This document shows positions 52,202-60,859 of a DNA stretch of 64,000 nt, one piece after another; position 1 is the first letter of the stretch, and every line of letters starts with the position of its first letter. Under the pieces are notes generated by a model. It ran no database searches. It was not told the origin of the DNA and saw only the letters and a program-made list of their open reading frames with translations. The position numbers and the translations under genes are program-made. The stretch comes from Bosea sp. BIWAKO-01 (GTDB lineage Bacteria; Pseudomonadota; Alphaproteobacteria; Rhizobiales; Beijerinckiaceae): positions 2,382,501 through 2,446,500 of the forward strand of contig NZ_BCQA01000001.1 of the NCBI RefSeq assembly GCF_001748145.1, read 5' to 3'.

Positions 52202-52737
52202 GCGTGGTGCCCAGCCCCGGTGGCGACCCGCGTCTCGACTTCGGCGCCATCGGCGTTGCGCAGGCGGACAATGACCTCGACGGACGAGATCATCATGCCT
52301 TCCGGAGCGACGGGCAGGCCGGAAACCTGGATTTCCGAGCCAGGGATGTCGACGACGGTTTCGTCATCCTCGTTATAGAAATGGTGATGCTCCGACACAT
52401 TGGTGTCGAAGAAGGTCTTGGGGCCGGACACCGAAACCTGGCGCAGCAGGCCAGCTTCCGAGAACTGCCGCAGCGTGTTGTAGACGGTCGCAAGGGACAG
52501 AGGTTCGCGGGCGCGCAGCGCCTCCTCATAGAGCATCTCGGCGCTGACGTGCCGGTCGCCCTTGGCGAAGAGCAACCAGCCCAGCGCCATGCGCTGCCTT
52601 GTCGGACGCAGGCCAGCATTGCGTAGCCGCGTTTTCACCGCGCTGATCGGGCAGGAAGCAGGGCTCTTCTGCGGCCACGGAATCTGTTCCGCGGCAGCAC
52701 GGGCCTGGCTGGGATCCTTCACGGGCAAAACGCTCAT
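52198..52737 (-). CDS. irr: Iron response regulator Irr (Fur superfamily)
   Basis: A 179-aa Fur-superfamily regulator. The winged helix has RNAGLRPTRQRMALGWLLFA and LSLATVYNTLRQFSEAGLL; the heme/metal motif His117-His118-His119 is in SEHHHFYNEDDE, at the same positions as in rhizobial Irr. An N-terminal Cys29-Pro30 (ASCPIS) may serve as a heme regulatory motif. Irr binds DNA when heme is low and is inactivated or degraded by heme. The ATG at 52737 has GGAAGG at 7 nt spacing. A palindrome 37 bp upstream suggests autoregulation. Confidence 0.92.
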   Translation of the reverse strand: MSVLPVKDPSQARAAAEQIPWPQKSPASCPISAVKTRLRNAGLRPTRQRMALGWLLFAKGDRHVSAEMLYEEALRAREPLSLATVYNTLRQFSEAGLLRQVSVSGPKTFFDTNVSEHHHFYNEDDETVVDIPGSEIQVSGLPVAPEGMMISSVEVIVRLRNADGAEVETRVATGAGHHA

Positions 52738-52773
52738 CGGTACGCCTTCCACATCGCCGGCATGCCGGCCCCG

Positions 52774-52796
52774 TAGTTTAGAAAACATCTAAACTA
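52774..52796. promoter_or_regulatory. Iron control element upstream of irr
   Basis: TAGTTTAGA-AAACA-TCTAAACTA: perfect 9-bp arms around a 5-nt centre. It matches the TTTAGA..TCTAAA form of Irr-bound iron control elements. It is centred about 48 bp upstream of the irr ATG. Confidence 0.8.
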
Positions 52797-52882
52797 CTGA
52801 TATCATTGCTATATTTGGCGGGATCGCGCGCAGTTGTCAATCTGGGACCGACTGCGACACGGTGCACCAGGTCCCGGCGCGG

Positions 52883-54460
52883 CTAGTGCCCGGCCTCGGC
52901 GGGCGCCGCTTTCGGCGGTTTGCGCATGAACACGGCCAGCACGACCAGACCTGCAAAGATCCAGGTCAGTCCGAGAAAGACATCGCCGAAGGCCATGACC
53001 AAGGCCTCGCGGTGGGCGAGTTGGCTGATCTTGGCGAGCGCCATCGCCTCGGCATTGGCGCCATAGCCGGCGAAGAGCTGCATCATCTGGGCCAGCCGCT
53101 CTTCCGCGACCTGACTGCCGACCGCGACGGCTTCATGCAGCCGGGTGATATGCAGGTCGGTGCGGGTGTTCAGCAGCGTGTTGATGACGGCCAGGCCCAC
53201 CGCGCCGCCAAGGTTGCGCGTCAGGTTGTAGAGGCCCGATGCGTTCTTGAGCTGGGCCGGAGGCAAGGTGCCGAGCGCAAGATTGTTGATCGGCACCATG
53301 CACAGCATCAGCGAGACGCCGCGCAGGATCTGGGGCAGCAGCAACTCGTGGAAGTCCCAATCCTTGGTGATGAAGGATGCGAGATAGGTGCCGGCGGCGA
53401 AGCCGGCGAAACCGATCATCATCATCACGCGTGGATCGAGCTTCTGCGACAGCTTGCCGGCGACGGGCGCCGTCAGGAACATGCACAGACCGGTGACGAA
53501 CATCGTCTCGCCGATCATCAGCGCGTCGTAGCCACGGATGCGGCCGAGAAAGACGGGGTAGAGATAGGTCAGCCCGTAAAGGCCGATGCCCATCGTGAAG
53601 CTGAAGAGCGAGCCGAAGGCGAAGTTGCGATTGGTGAAGGCGTAGAGATCGACGAGCGGATCCTCGCGTGTCAGCGCCCGCCAGAAGAACAGGACCGCGC
53701 CGACCAGCATCAGAGCGGTGAAGAACACGATCTCGTGGCTCTGGAACCAGTCGAGCCGCGTGCCTTCCTCCAGCACATATTCGAGGCTGCCGAGGAAGGC
53801 GGCCATGCTGGCGAGGCCGAGCCAGTCGAAGCGCTTGAGCAGGCCGGGCTGCGGCTTGTCGAAATCGATCAGCGTCCAGGCTGCGATGGTGACGCCGATG
53901 CCGGGGATGACATTGACGAGGAAGAGCCAGTGCCAGGAGAAGGCATGGCTGAGATAGCCGCCGACCGTCGGGCCGATCGTCGGCGCGAGCGTCGCGACAA
54001 GCCCAATCAGCGGCGAGACGATCGGCCGCTTCGAGGCCGGGAAGATGGTGAAGGCAGCCGCGAAGACGCCGGGAATCATGCCGCCGCCGATGAAGCCCTG
54101 GACCGCGCGCCACAGGATCATCTCGTTGATCGAGGACGACATCGCGCACAGCACGCTCGAGATCGTGAAGCCGGCTGCGGCGATCGAGAAGAAGACGCGG
54201 GTCGACAGCGCCCGGCTGAGATAGCCGGAGAGCGGGATCATGATCACTTCGGCGATCAGATAGGCGGTCTGGACCCAGGCGATCTCGTCGGCGCTGGCGG
54301 ACAGGCCCGCCTGGATCTCGGCCAGCGACGCGGAGACGATCTGGATGTCGAGGATCGCCATGAACATGCCGAAGACCATCGCCAGGAAGGCGAAGATCCG
54401 CCGCATCGGGATGGCGTCGGAGGCCGGCGGCGTGCCGGCTGTCAATGTCGCAGTGGCCAT
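52883..54460 (-). CDS. emrB: DHA2-family MFS multidrug exporter (EmrB-like)
   Basis: A 525-aa inner-membrane antiporter with about 14 hydrophobic helices. Diagnostic blocks: AILDIQIVSASLAEIQAGLS (TM1), WVQTAYLIAEVIMIPLSGYL, RAVQGFIGGGMIPGVFAAAF, and motif C GLVATLAPTIGPTVGGYLS. With EmrA and an outer-membrane TolC it exports hydrophobic toxicants. The ATG at 54460 has GAGG at 5 nt spacing. It lies 147 bp downstream of emrA on the same strand; that gap holds an 8-bp stem hairpin (54559-54590) that may set the A:B ratio. Confidence 0.92.
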   Translation of the reverse strand: MATATLTAGTPPASDAIPMRRIFAFLAMVFGMFMAILDIQIVSASLAEIQAGLSASADEIAWVQTAYLIAEVIMIPLSGYLSRALSTRVFFSIAAAGFTISSVLCAMSSSINEMILWRAVQGFIGGGMIPGVFAAAFTIFPASKRPIVSPLIGLVATLAPTIGPTVGGYLSHAFSWHWLFLVNVIPGIGVTIAAWTLIDFDKPQPGLLKRFDWLGLASMAAFLGSLEYVLEEGTRLDWFQSHEIVFFTALMLVGAVLFFWRALTREDPLVDLYAFTNRNFAFGSLFSFTMGIGLYGLTYLYPVFLGRIRGYDALMIGETMFVTGLCMFLTAPVAGKLSQKLDPRVMMMIGFAGFAAGTYLASFITKDWDFHELLLPQILRGVSLMLCMVPINNLALGTLPPAQLKNASGLYNLTRNLGGAVGLAVINTLLNTRTDLHITRLHEAVAVGSQVAEERLAQMMQLFAGYGANAEAMALAKISQLAHREALVMAFGDVFLGLTWIFAGLVVLAVFMRKPPKAAPAEAGH

Positions 54461-54607
54461 GACGGCCTCGTCTTCCTGGCGCTCCGGACCGTCACCCCGG
54501 CCACGCGGCATCGGCCGCGCAAAGCCGGGGGCAATCGGTGGGCGTTACGGCTGCATGGATTCCGGATCGTGGCTAAGCGCGGTCCGGAATGGGTCTTGTG
54601 GTTCCGT

Positions 54608-55795
54608 TCAGGCCTGAGGGCGCGGGTCGATCTTCACCACGACCGACATGCCGGGGCGCAGCGCATGGCGCGCGATGGCTTCCGGGCTGAGCGTGATGCG
54701 CACCGGAACGCGCTGGACGATCTTGGTGAAATTGCCGGTGGCGTTGTCAGGCGGCAGCAGCGAGAACACCGAACCTGTGCCGCCGGAAATGCCGCTGACG
54801 ACGCCGTCAAAGACCTGATCGGGCAGGGCGTCGACCGTGACCCTTGCCTTGTCGCCGATCTTCAGGCCGCCGACCTGCGTCTCCTTGAAGTTGGCATCGA
54901 TGTAGACTTGGTCGAGCGGGACGATCGACATCAGCCGCTTGCCGGCGCTGACGAGGTCGCCAAGCTGGACATTGGTGTTGGCGACCAGTCCGTCGATCGG
55001 CGCGGCGATCCTGGTGAAGGACAGGTCACGGGCGGCCTTGTCCTCGGCGACCTTCAGCTCGTCCATCTGACGGGAGGCTTCGTTGCGCTGCGCCTCCAGC
55101 ACCTTGATATTGGCTTCGGCCGCGGAGACCCCGGCCTCGGCGCTGGCCAGTGCGGCGCGGGCCCGGTCCCGCGCTGCCGTCGCCGCATCCAGCGTCGCCT
55201 GCGATCCGTAGGACTTGGCGGCAAGGCTGTTGGCGCGGTCAAAATCGGCGGCGGTGCGGATGATATCGGCCTGGGTCGAGTCGCGCTGCGCCTGGGCCTG
55301 GAGCAGGCTGGCACGGCCGGCCTCGATCTGGCTGTCGATGCGCAGCAGCGTCGCGGCTGCCGTCGCGCTCTTGGCGCGGGCGCTTTCCAGTGCGATGCGC
55401 TGGTCGCCATCGTCGAGGGTGACGAGTGGCTCGCCGGCCTTGACCTGCTGGTTCTGCTTGACGGCGACAGTTGCGACATTGGCTGCGAGCTTGGCCGAGA
55501 TCGTGGCCATCTCGGCGCCAACATAGGCGTCGTCAGTCGAAACGATGAAGCGGCCATTGCGCCACCAGTCGACACCGAACCAGAGTCCGGTGCCGAGCGC
55601 GGCTGTCGCCAGCAGCATCATCCCCGCATGGCGCACCGTCTTGCCGCGCGGCTTGGCGGCGGCAGGGCTCTGCGCTTCGCGTGGAGCCGCCTCGTCGGCC
55701 TTGCGGGCCTGGGCGGGGAGCGGCGTGGTTTCGAGCGTGTGGTCGACCAGCTTCAGCCGGTCCCGACGCGACTCAGTCTTTGTCTCGGCGGACAT
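54608..55795 (-). CDS. emrA: HlyD-family membrane fusion protein (EmrA-like)
   Basis: A 395-aa periplasmic adaptor. A cytosolic N-terminus of about 50 residues is followed by one TM helix (HAGMMLLATAALGTGLWFGV). Then come the lipoyl half-motifs, an alpha-hairpin coiled coil (about 130-230, rich in Ala/Gln/Arg), and the beta-barrel with GLVANTNVQLGDLVSAGKRL and VDALPDQVFDGVVSGISGGT. It joins EmrB to an outer-membrane channel. First gene of the efflux pair, divergent from the TetR gene. Confidence 0.92.
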   Translation of the reverse strand: MSAETKTESRRDRLKLVDHTLETTPLPAQARKADEAAPREAQSPAAAKPRGKTVRHAGMMLLATAALGTGLWFGVDWWRNGRFIVSTDDAYVGAEMATISAKLAANVATVAVKQNQQVKAGEPLVTLDDGDQRIALESARAKSATAAATLLRIDSQIEAGRASLLQAQAQRDSTQADIIRTAADFDRANSLAAKSYGSQATLDAATAARDRARAALASAEAGVSAAEANIKVLEAQRNEASRQMDELKVAEDKAARDLSFTRIAAPIDGLVANTNVQLGDLVSAGKRLMSIVPLDQVYIDANFKETQVGGLKIGDKARVTVDALPDQVFDGVVSGISGGTGSVFSLLPPDNATGNFTKIVQRVPVRITLSPEAIARHALRPGMSVVVKIDPRPQA

Positions 55796-55817
55796 AGGCG
55801 ATCCTGATAATCTCTGT

Positions 55818-55835
55818 TCGAACCGATCGGTTCGA
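55818..55835. promoter_or_regulatory. TetR operator 1 in the emrA/tetR intergenic region
   Basis: TCGAACCGATCGGTTCGA, an 18-bp perfect palindrome, 23 bp upstream of the emrA ATG. It shares TCGAAC/GTTCGA arms and spacing with operator 2. Confidence 0.75.
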
Positions 55836-55877
55836 TTTCAGTTGAAATAGCGCTGGTGATGGCGCATATCAAGTGAA

Positions 55878-55897
55878 ATCGAACTGTCCGGTTCGAT
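55878..55897. promoter_or_regulatory. TetR operator 2 in the emrA/tetR intergenic region
   Basis: ATCGAACTGTCCGGTTCGAT: the outer arms are identical to operator 1, with a diverged 6-nt centre. It is 41 bp upstream of the chosen TetR ATG and 60 bp from operator 1 centre to centre, about six helical turns. Confidence 0.75.
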
Positions 55898-55937
55898 TAT
55901 TTTTGTGCGGCGCAAAATGCCGGGACGAGATGGGGTT

Positions 55938-56597
55938 ATGGACGAGGTTGTGAATATCGCAGGGGTGCCGCCGCGCCGGAAACGGCGTGCGGCGGGCGCA
56001 GATCCCGACAAACGTCGCCAGATCCTGGACGGAGCCCATGAGGTCTTCCTGACGCGCGGGTTCGACAATGCCAGCATGAGCGACATTGCCGCGGCCGCGA
56101 ACGTCTCGAAGGGCACGCTCTATGTCTATTTCGAGGATAAGGAACATCTCTTCGTCGCCCTGATCGAGCGCGAGCGTGAAGAACAGAAGCGCGGGATTTT
56201 CGAAGCGCTCGACGATGATCCTGATCTCGGTCATGCGCTGACGCATTTCGGCGAGCGGATCGTTCAGCTCCTGGTCTGCGATTTTGCGCTCAGCGCCCAG
56301 CGTATCGTCGTTGGCGTGGCGGAGCGCATGCCCGATCTCGGCCGGGAGTTCTACGAGAACGGTCCGCTGCAGGGCGCACGGCGCATTGCCGGCTATCTCG
56401 ACCGCAAGGTCGCGGAGGGACAGCTGGAGATCGACGATACCGCGCTGGCAGCCGTGCAGTTCGTTGACCTGTGCCAGTCGACCGTGCTGCGACCGCGCCT
56501 GTTCAATGCGGTGCGCGAGCGACCGTCCGATGCCGAAATCTCCCGCGTGGTTGCCTCGGCGGTCGCGATGTTCCTGGCGCGATACGGCAAGCGATAG
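55938..56597 (+). CDS. TetR/AcrR family repressor
   Basis: A 219-aa regulator. After a basic leader ([20 protein letters not shown]) comes the TetR helix-turn-helix: [20 protein letters not shown] followed by [12 protein letters not shown]. The C-terminal ligand domain (about 85-215) has a TetR_C-type pattern with [20 protein letters not shown]. It probably represses emrAB and itself through the two palindromes, released by an effluxed compound. The start is uncertain: ATG 55938 (GGGG upstream), ATG 55917 or GTG 55905. Confidence 0.88.
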   Translation: MDEVVNIAGVPPRRKRRAAGADPDKRRQILDGAHEVFLTRGFDNASMSDIAAAANVSKGTLYVYFEDKEHLFVALIEREREEQKRGIFEALDDDPDLGHALTHFGERIVQLLVCDFALSAQRIVVGVAERMPDLGREFYENGPLQGARRIAGYLDRKVAEGQLEIDDTALAAVQFVDLCQSTVLRPRLFNAVRERPSDAEISRVVASAVAMFLARYGKR

Positions 56598-56602
56598 TCC
56601 GC

Positions 56603-57544
56603 TTACAGGGCTCGCGCCCGCATCCGCTCGCGATGGGCAGTGTAGAGGCCCGAGGCGGCGATGATCACCGAGCCCAGCAAGGTGAAGAGATCCGGCAGGA
56701 CCGAGAACAGGAAGAAGCCGAAGACCGAGGCCCAGAGCAGTTGCACATAGGAGAAGGGCGCGAGCAGCGAGGCGTCGGCATGGCGGAAGGCGATGATCAC
56801 GAACCAGTGCCCGATGGTCGAAGCGACGCCGATGAAGATGCCGATGGCGATCGCCTCCGCCGTCAGTGGCTGCCAGCCGAGAGGCTGCAGCAGGGTCAGC
56901 AGCAGGAAGCCGACCACGGCCGACCAGGTCAGCGTCGTCACCGGGTCCTCCGTGGTGCTCATCATGCGGGTGACGATCAGAGCAAAGGCCCAGGTCGCGG
57001 CTGAAAGCGCTGGCAAAAGCGACGCGGCGTGGAAGTTGGCGCCTCCCGGCCGGACGATGATCAGGACACCGGCCAAGCCGACCAAGGTCGCGGTCCAGCG
57101 CCGCCAGCCAACCTTCTCCCCAAGCATCGGGATCGACAAGGCCGTGACGAAGAGCGGCGCAATGAAGCTCGTCGCGGTGGCATCAGCGATCGGCAGGTAT
57201 CGCAGCGACGAGACGAAGATGATGGAGGAGAGGGTGACCGCGACGCCTCTCAGCAACTGCATGTGCAGACGCTTCGGTCGCAGGCGTGCTGCGCCGCCGC
57301 GCAGTGCCACCGCCAACATGATCGCCGCAAAGGCGGCATAGCGCAGCCAGGTGATCTGGAGCGCAGGCATCGTCGCCGCGAGATATTTCGAAGCGACGTC
57401 GGCGCTGGACAGGAAGATGCTGGCAAGCAGCATCAATCCGATGCCGCGCAGCGCGGCGTCGCGACGTTGCGGCACGTGAGGGACGGCCTCGGCATGCGCG
57501 GGCAAAGCCGGTACCGGAGCTTTTGAAGGGTGGGGAGAGGACAA
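56603..57544 (-). CDS. DMT superfamily (EamA/RhaT) transporter
   Basis: About 313 aa with ten hydrophobic segments in two EamA repeats. The first repeat starts IGLMLLASIFLSSADVASKY and LQITWLRYAAFAAIMLAVAL; LRYLPIADATATSFIAPLFV is the typical EamA end of repeat 1; the second has GEKVGWRRWTATLVGLAGVL. Such carriers export amino acids or other metabolites. There is no ATG near the first segment: a TTG at 57544 or GTG at 57475 is likely, so the start is a guess. It is convergent with the TetR gene and downstream of asd. Confidence 0.82.
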   Translation of the reverse strand: MSSPHPSKAPVPALPAHAEAVPHVPQRRDAALRGIGLMLLASIFLSSADVASKYLAATMPALQITWLRYAAFAAIMLAVALRGGAARLRPKRLHMQLLRGVAVTLSSIIFVSSLRYLPIADATATSFIAPLFVTALSIPMLGEKVGWRRWTATLVGLAGVLIIVRPGGANFHAASLLPALSAATWAFALIVTRMMSTTEDPVTTLTWSAVVGFLLLTLLQPLGWQPLTAEAIAIGIFIGVASTIGHWFVIIAFRHADASLLAPFSYVQLLWASVFGFFLFSVLPDLFTLLGSVIIAASGLYTAHRERMRARAL

Positions 57545-57646
57545 GGCGACGCCGGAACTGGAGAGTGGAACGACGCTAGCAGGATTTGCCTGCGGCGGGC
57601 GCGCAAACTCGGAACAGCGCCCATGCGCCTGGGCCCGTTCATGAAA

Positions 57647-57668
57647 AAGGCGGGCTTGCGCCCGCCTT
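57647..57668 (-). terminator. Intrinsic terminator of asd
   Basis: 9-bp stem AAGGCGGGC with its complement and a 4-nt loop, then TTTTTCAT on the minus strand. It starts 26 bp after the asd stop. Confidence 0.88.
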
Positions 57669-57693
57669 CGTAGAGCTTTCCGAGCTGTCGGGA

Positions 57694-58728
57694 TCAGGCC
57701 GCCTTCTTGCGCGGCTGGATCAGCTTGCGGTTGATCAGCACCTCGGCGATCTGCACGGCGTTCAGGGCTGCGCCCTTGCGCAGATTGTCCGAGACGCACC
57801 AGAAGGCGAGACCGTTCTCGACGGTATTGTCCTCACGGATGCGCGAAATATAGGTCGCGTCCTCACCGGCCGCCTCGTGCGGGGTGATGTAGCCGCCGGG
57901 CTCGTGCTTATCGATGACGAGGATGCCGGGCGCGGTGCGGAGCACCTCGCGCGCCTCGTCGGCGGTGATCGGCTTCTCGCATTCGATGTTGACGCTTTCG
58001 GAATGGCCGATGAAGACCGGGACGCGAACGCAGGTCGCAGTCAGCTTGATCTTCGGATCGAGGATCTTCTTGGTCTCCGCCATCATCTTCCACTCTTCCT
58101 TGGTGAAGCCGTCCTCCATGAAGACGTCGATCTGCGGGATGAGGTTGAAGGAGATGCGCTTGGGGAACTTCTTGGTGACGACGTCGCCAGCCGAGAACAC
58201 GGCGCGCGTCTGGTTGAAGAGCTCGTCCATGCCTTCCTTGCCGGCGCCGGAGACCGACTGATAGGTCGAGACGACGACGCGCTTGACGCCGAAGCGTTCG
58301 TGCAGCGGCTTCAGGGCCACGACGAGCTGCGCGGTCGAGCAGTTCGGGTTGGCGATGATGTTCATCTTGGAGAAGCCGGCGGCCGCTGCGGCATTCACCT
58401 CCGGCACGATCAGCGGCACGTCGGGATGCATGCGCCAGGCCGAGGAATTGTCGATGACGACGCAGCCCTGGCTGCCGATCTTCGGCGACCATTGCTTCGA
58501 GACCTCGCCTCCGGCCGACATCAGGCAGATATCGGTGTCGGAGAAATCATAGTGATCGAGCGCCTTCACCTTCAGCGTCTTGTCGCCGAAGGAGACCTCG
58601 GTGCCGATCGAGCGCGAGGAGGCAAGCGCCACGACCTCGCTCACCGGGAAGGCCCGCTCGGCAAGGATGTCGAACATTTCGCGACCCACATTGCCTGTGG
58701 CGCCGACAACCGCGACCTTGAAGCTCAT
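57694..58728 (-). CDS. asd: Aspartate-semialdehyde dehydrogenase
   Basis: A 344-aa cytosolic enzyme that reduces aspartyl phosphate to aspartate semialdehyde, the branch point to lysine/diaminopimelate, threonine and methionine. The NADP motif is VAVVGATGNVGREMFDIL; catalytic Cys130 is in IANPNCSTAQLVVAL; the substrate block is RVPVFIGHSESVNIE. Length and motifs are standard for the Gram-negative-like group. It is monocistronic, with its own terminator and a 473-bp upstream gap. Confidence 0.96.
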   Translation of the reverse strand: MSFKVAVVGATGNVGREMFDILAERAFPVSEVVALASSRSIGTEVSFGDKTLKVKALDHYDFSDTDICLMSAGGEVSKQWSPKIGSQGCVVIDNSSAWRMHPDVPLIVPEVNAAAAAGFSKMNIIANPNCSTAQLVVALKPLHERFGVKRVVVSTYQSVSGAGKEGMDELFNQTRAVFSAGDVVTKKFPKRISFNLIPQIDVFMEDGFTKEEWKMMAETKKILDPKIKLTATCVRVPVFIGHSESVNIECEKPITADEAREVLRTAPGILVIDKHEPGGYITPHEAAGEDATYISRIREDNTVENGLAFWCVSDNLRKGAALNAVQIAEVLINRKLIQPRKKAA

Positions 58729-59138
58729 GCTGTTGTTCCTTTTGGAAGTAACCGGTTCTGTCTCCCCCGGGAGATGCCGACCCGCCTGGTCTGGATGGCG
58801 GGTTCGGCCTTAGCCCCCGCCGGGGGGGAGGGCCCGGAACCGAGGCGAAGCGTCAGCGCGACGTCCGGAGTGTGCCGGTCGTCGTTTTGGTCGTGCGTTT
58901 CGTCGTCAGGGCGACAATCACAGAGCCAAATCCCATAGGGCTGAAAGCATTCGCGGTCGCGCTCGAGTGGATACTCGCCTCGCGATGCCAATCCAGAACA
59001 CCCGCGGCGATAAAAAGTCAATTGGTCTCGGCAGCCCAGCGCGTCAGGACGAGATTAACCCTGCCTCCTAACCTGCGATTCACGACAATCGCGGTTCGCC
59101 GGCCGCTGGTAACCCGATACTGACCCCGATGCCTTCAG
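58729..59138. other. Intergenic stretch upstream of asd
   Basis: About 410 bp between divergent asd and the next plus-strand gene. It should hold the asd promoter and leader. The first 110 bp contain a C- and G-rich stretch (CCCGCCGGGGGGGAGGGC). I see no gene, tRNA or riboswitch that I can support; an asd lysine-riboswitch-like fold is not evident. Confidence 0.5.
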
Positions 59139-59156
59139 CCTCACCCGCGGGTGAGG
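59139..59156. promoter_or_regulatory. 18-bp perfect palindrome CCTCACCCGCGGGTGAGG
   Basis: Lies 46 bp upstream of the chosen start of the plus-strand hypothetical gene. Its perfect symmetry suggests a protein binding site, but it is GC-rich and could arise by chance. A GTG inside it could also start the downstream frame. Confidence 0.35.
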
Positions 59157-59201
59157 ACGGGCTGCTGGCGCGGAGGCGCAGGCAACGAGCGGGGTCTTGT
59201 C

Positions 59202-60266
59202 GTGTCGCATGAGTTCGCAGCGTTACTGGTCAATGGCTTTCGCCGGCTCGGCTCGAGCTGCCGCGATTTGGGCTCGGCGGCCGCACATCGTGCCTTGCCT
59301 GTGGCGGGCAGTGTGAAGGGCAAGTTCGGCGGTCCCGATCCGATTGGCGCCTTGATCAGCGTGATGGACCATGTCGAAACCGCGATGCGGACAATCCTCC
59401 GCTGGCTGCGCGCGGCCGTCCGCCATCGTGGCCTCGGCCTGACCGGCGGTCTGGCCTGGCGCGGCCTGGCTGCCGTAACCGGTATCGGGATGGCGGCTGC
59501 GCTCGTCACGGGCCTTTCGGGCGATGGCGGCGAGATGCAGATCGCCAGCCTTGCCGAACAACCGGCTGCGGAGATCCGGCCCGTTCGGGACGTTCGCCAG
59601 GAGCCGCGCCTGCTCGGCGCCCGACATGAAGACTGGACCAGGATCGCGCGGCCGACCGCCATGTTTGGCCTCGATTCACCGGAATTGGAGCGCCAGTCCC
59701 CGGTCTATGAGGCGAGCCGGAGCCAGGACGGCACGAAGCGCGAGGATGTGCTGAGCTTCGGGGCGTTCGCCGAGGCAAAGCCGCATCTGCTGCTGCGTCT
59801 CGTCGTCGACCATGGCGACGATCATCTGACGCAGCCCTTCATCATCGCGCTGGTGCGCGAGGCTGCTGCCCGTGGCATGTCCGTGCAGCGCAGCGGTGCG
59901 CCGACAGGGCTCTCCACCAAATTCGGCTCCGTCGAAGCCACGGATGTGACCCTGAGCGATGGTGCGACTGAACGCGCCTGCATCGGCTTCCGGCACCGTG
60001 GCGGCGACACACCTCTGCGGCTGAGCGGCTGGTGGTGCGGTGGGGCGGCGCGCCCGGCCGATCGTCAGCAACTGGCCTGCCTGGTCGACGGGCTCGCCCT
60101 GCTCGGTTCCGGCGAGGACCATGCGCTGCGCGGCGCCTTTGTCGCAGCTGAACGCAACCGCGACGGCGCCTGCTCCCTGCCGCGTCCATCCGCGACCGGT
60201 CGCAAGACCTCATCGAGCGACGCCGACGGCACGGCGACGGGCCTCAGGACGGCCGCGAAAAGGTGA
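59202..60266 (+). CDS. Hypothetical protein with one membrane segment
   Basis: About 354 aa if it starts at GTG 59202 (GGGG at 7 nt). An ATG at 59364 would give 300 aa. One hydrophobic segment (RGLAAVTGIGMAAALVTGLS) near residue 105 separates a cytosolic N-terminus from a periplasmic domain. That domain contains DWTRIARPTAMFGLDSPELE, SPVYEASRSQDGTKREDVLS and a later pair of cysteines (RLSGWWCGG, QQLACLVDGL). The C-terminus is Ser/Thr-rich. I do not recognise a family with a known function; similar uncharacterised proteins occur in Hyphomicrobiales, as I recall. Confidence 0.6.
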   Translation: MSHEFAALLVNGFRRLGSSCRDLGSAAAHRALPVAGSVKGKFGGPDPIGALISVMDHVETAMRTILRWLRAAVRHRGLGLTGGLAWRGLAAVTGIGMAAALVTGLSGDGGEMQIASLAEQPAAEIRPVRDVRQEPRLLGARHEDWTRIARPTAMFGLDSPELERQSPVYEASRSQDGTKREDVLSFGAFAEAKPHLLLRLVVDHGDDHLTQPFIIALVREAAARGMSVQRSGAPTGLSTKFGSVEATDVTLSDGATERACIGFRHRGGDTPLRLSGWWCGGAARPADRQQLACLVDGLALLGSGEDHALRGAFVAAERNRDGACSLPRPSATGRKTSSSDADGTATGLRTAAKR

Positions 60267-60407
60267 GGGGGCCGCCGTTGAAATCGGCTGCCGGAGCGTT
60301 ATCTCAGAGGCATGGGGCAGTAAAAGCGTTAACCGCGGCCGGATAGATTTGGCGCTATCAATCGCCGTCTTACTTCCCCTTGGTCATCGCCTCAGGAGAC
60401 CTCCGCC

Positions 60408-60722
60408 ATGAATTCCTTCAAGCGTCTCGCCGCCGGTCTCGGCATTTCGCTCGTGGCGTTGACCGCGGTCGCTTCGGTGGCCGAGGCGCAGCAGCAGCAG
60501 CAGCAGCGTAAGCCGTTGCGCGTGATCGTGCAGAAGCGCAGCTATCTCGACCCCGGCAATGTCGTGCCGGTCGGCTCGCTAAACCGGTACGCCACCCAGC
60601 AGCTCATCTCACCCCCGGTCTATTCGAATGTCGCTGAGCTCTACGGCGAAAGCACCTTGCCGCCGCGCATCGGCGCCGGCGTGAATCCGTTCCGGAACAC
60701 GTTTTCGACGCCGGGTTTCTGA
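60408..60722 (+). CDS. Small secreted hypothetical protein
   Basis: A 104-aa protein with signal peptide NSFKRLAAGLGISLVALTAV (cleavage near AEA|QQQ), a six-Gln run at the mature N-terminus, then VIVQKRSYLDPGNVVPVGSL and ELYGESTLPPRIGAGVNPFR. No membrane anchor or cysteines. AGGAGA lies 8 nt before the ATG, and a strong terminator follows, so it is a monocistronic, probably well-expressed periplasmic protein. Function unknown. Confidence 0.75.
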   Translation: MNSFKRLAAGLGISLVALTAVASVAEAQQQQQQRKPLRVIVQKRSYLDPGNVVPVGSLNRYATQQLISPPVYSNVAELYGESTLPPRIGAGVNPFRNTFSTPGF

Positions 60723-60742
60723 ACCGACCAGGCAGATATGAG

Positions 60743-60773
60743 AAAGGCCCGCCTGATCGGCGGGCCTTTTTGT
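60743..60773 (+). terminator. Intrinsic terminator after the small secreted protein
   Basis: Stem AAAGGCCCGCC with its complement around a TGATC loop, then TTTTTGTTT. It lies 20 bp after the stop codon. Confidence 0.9.
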
Positions 60774-60859
60774 TTGCGAACGTGCTGCCCGGCTTCGAGC
60801 GGAGCAGCACGTGACCCGGTTTCCCGGGCCCGCGATGCTTCGCCCGAGGGGCGCGCTCG

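Noticed and set aside
52862..55807. A continuous plus-strand frame of 981 codons opposite emrA and emrB
   Set aside because: It mirrors two well-supported minus-strand genes and is rich in Asp, Gly, Arg and His in a way typical of antisense readings of high-GC genes. No conserved domain is visible. It is an antisense shadow.
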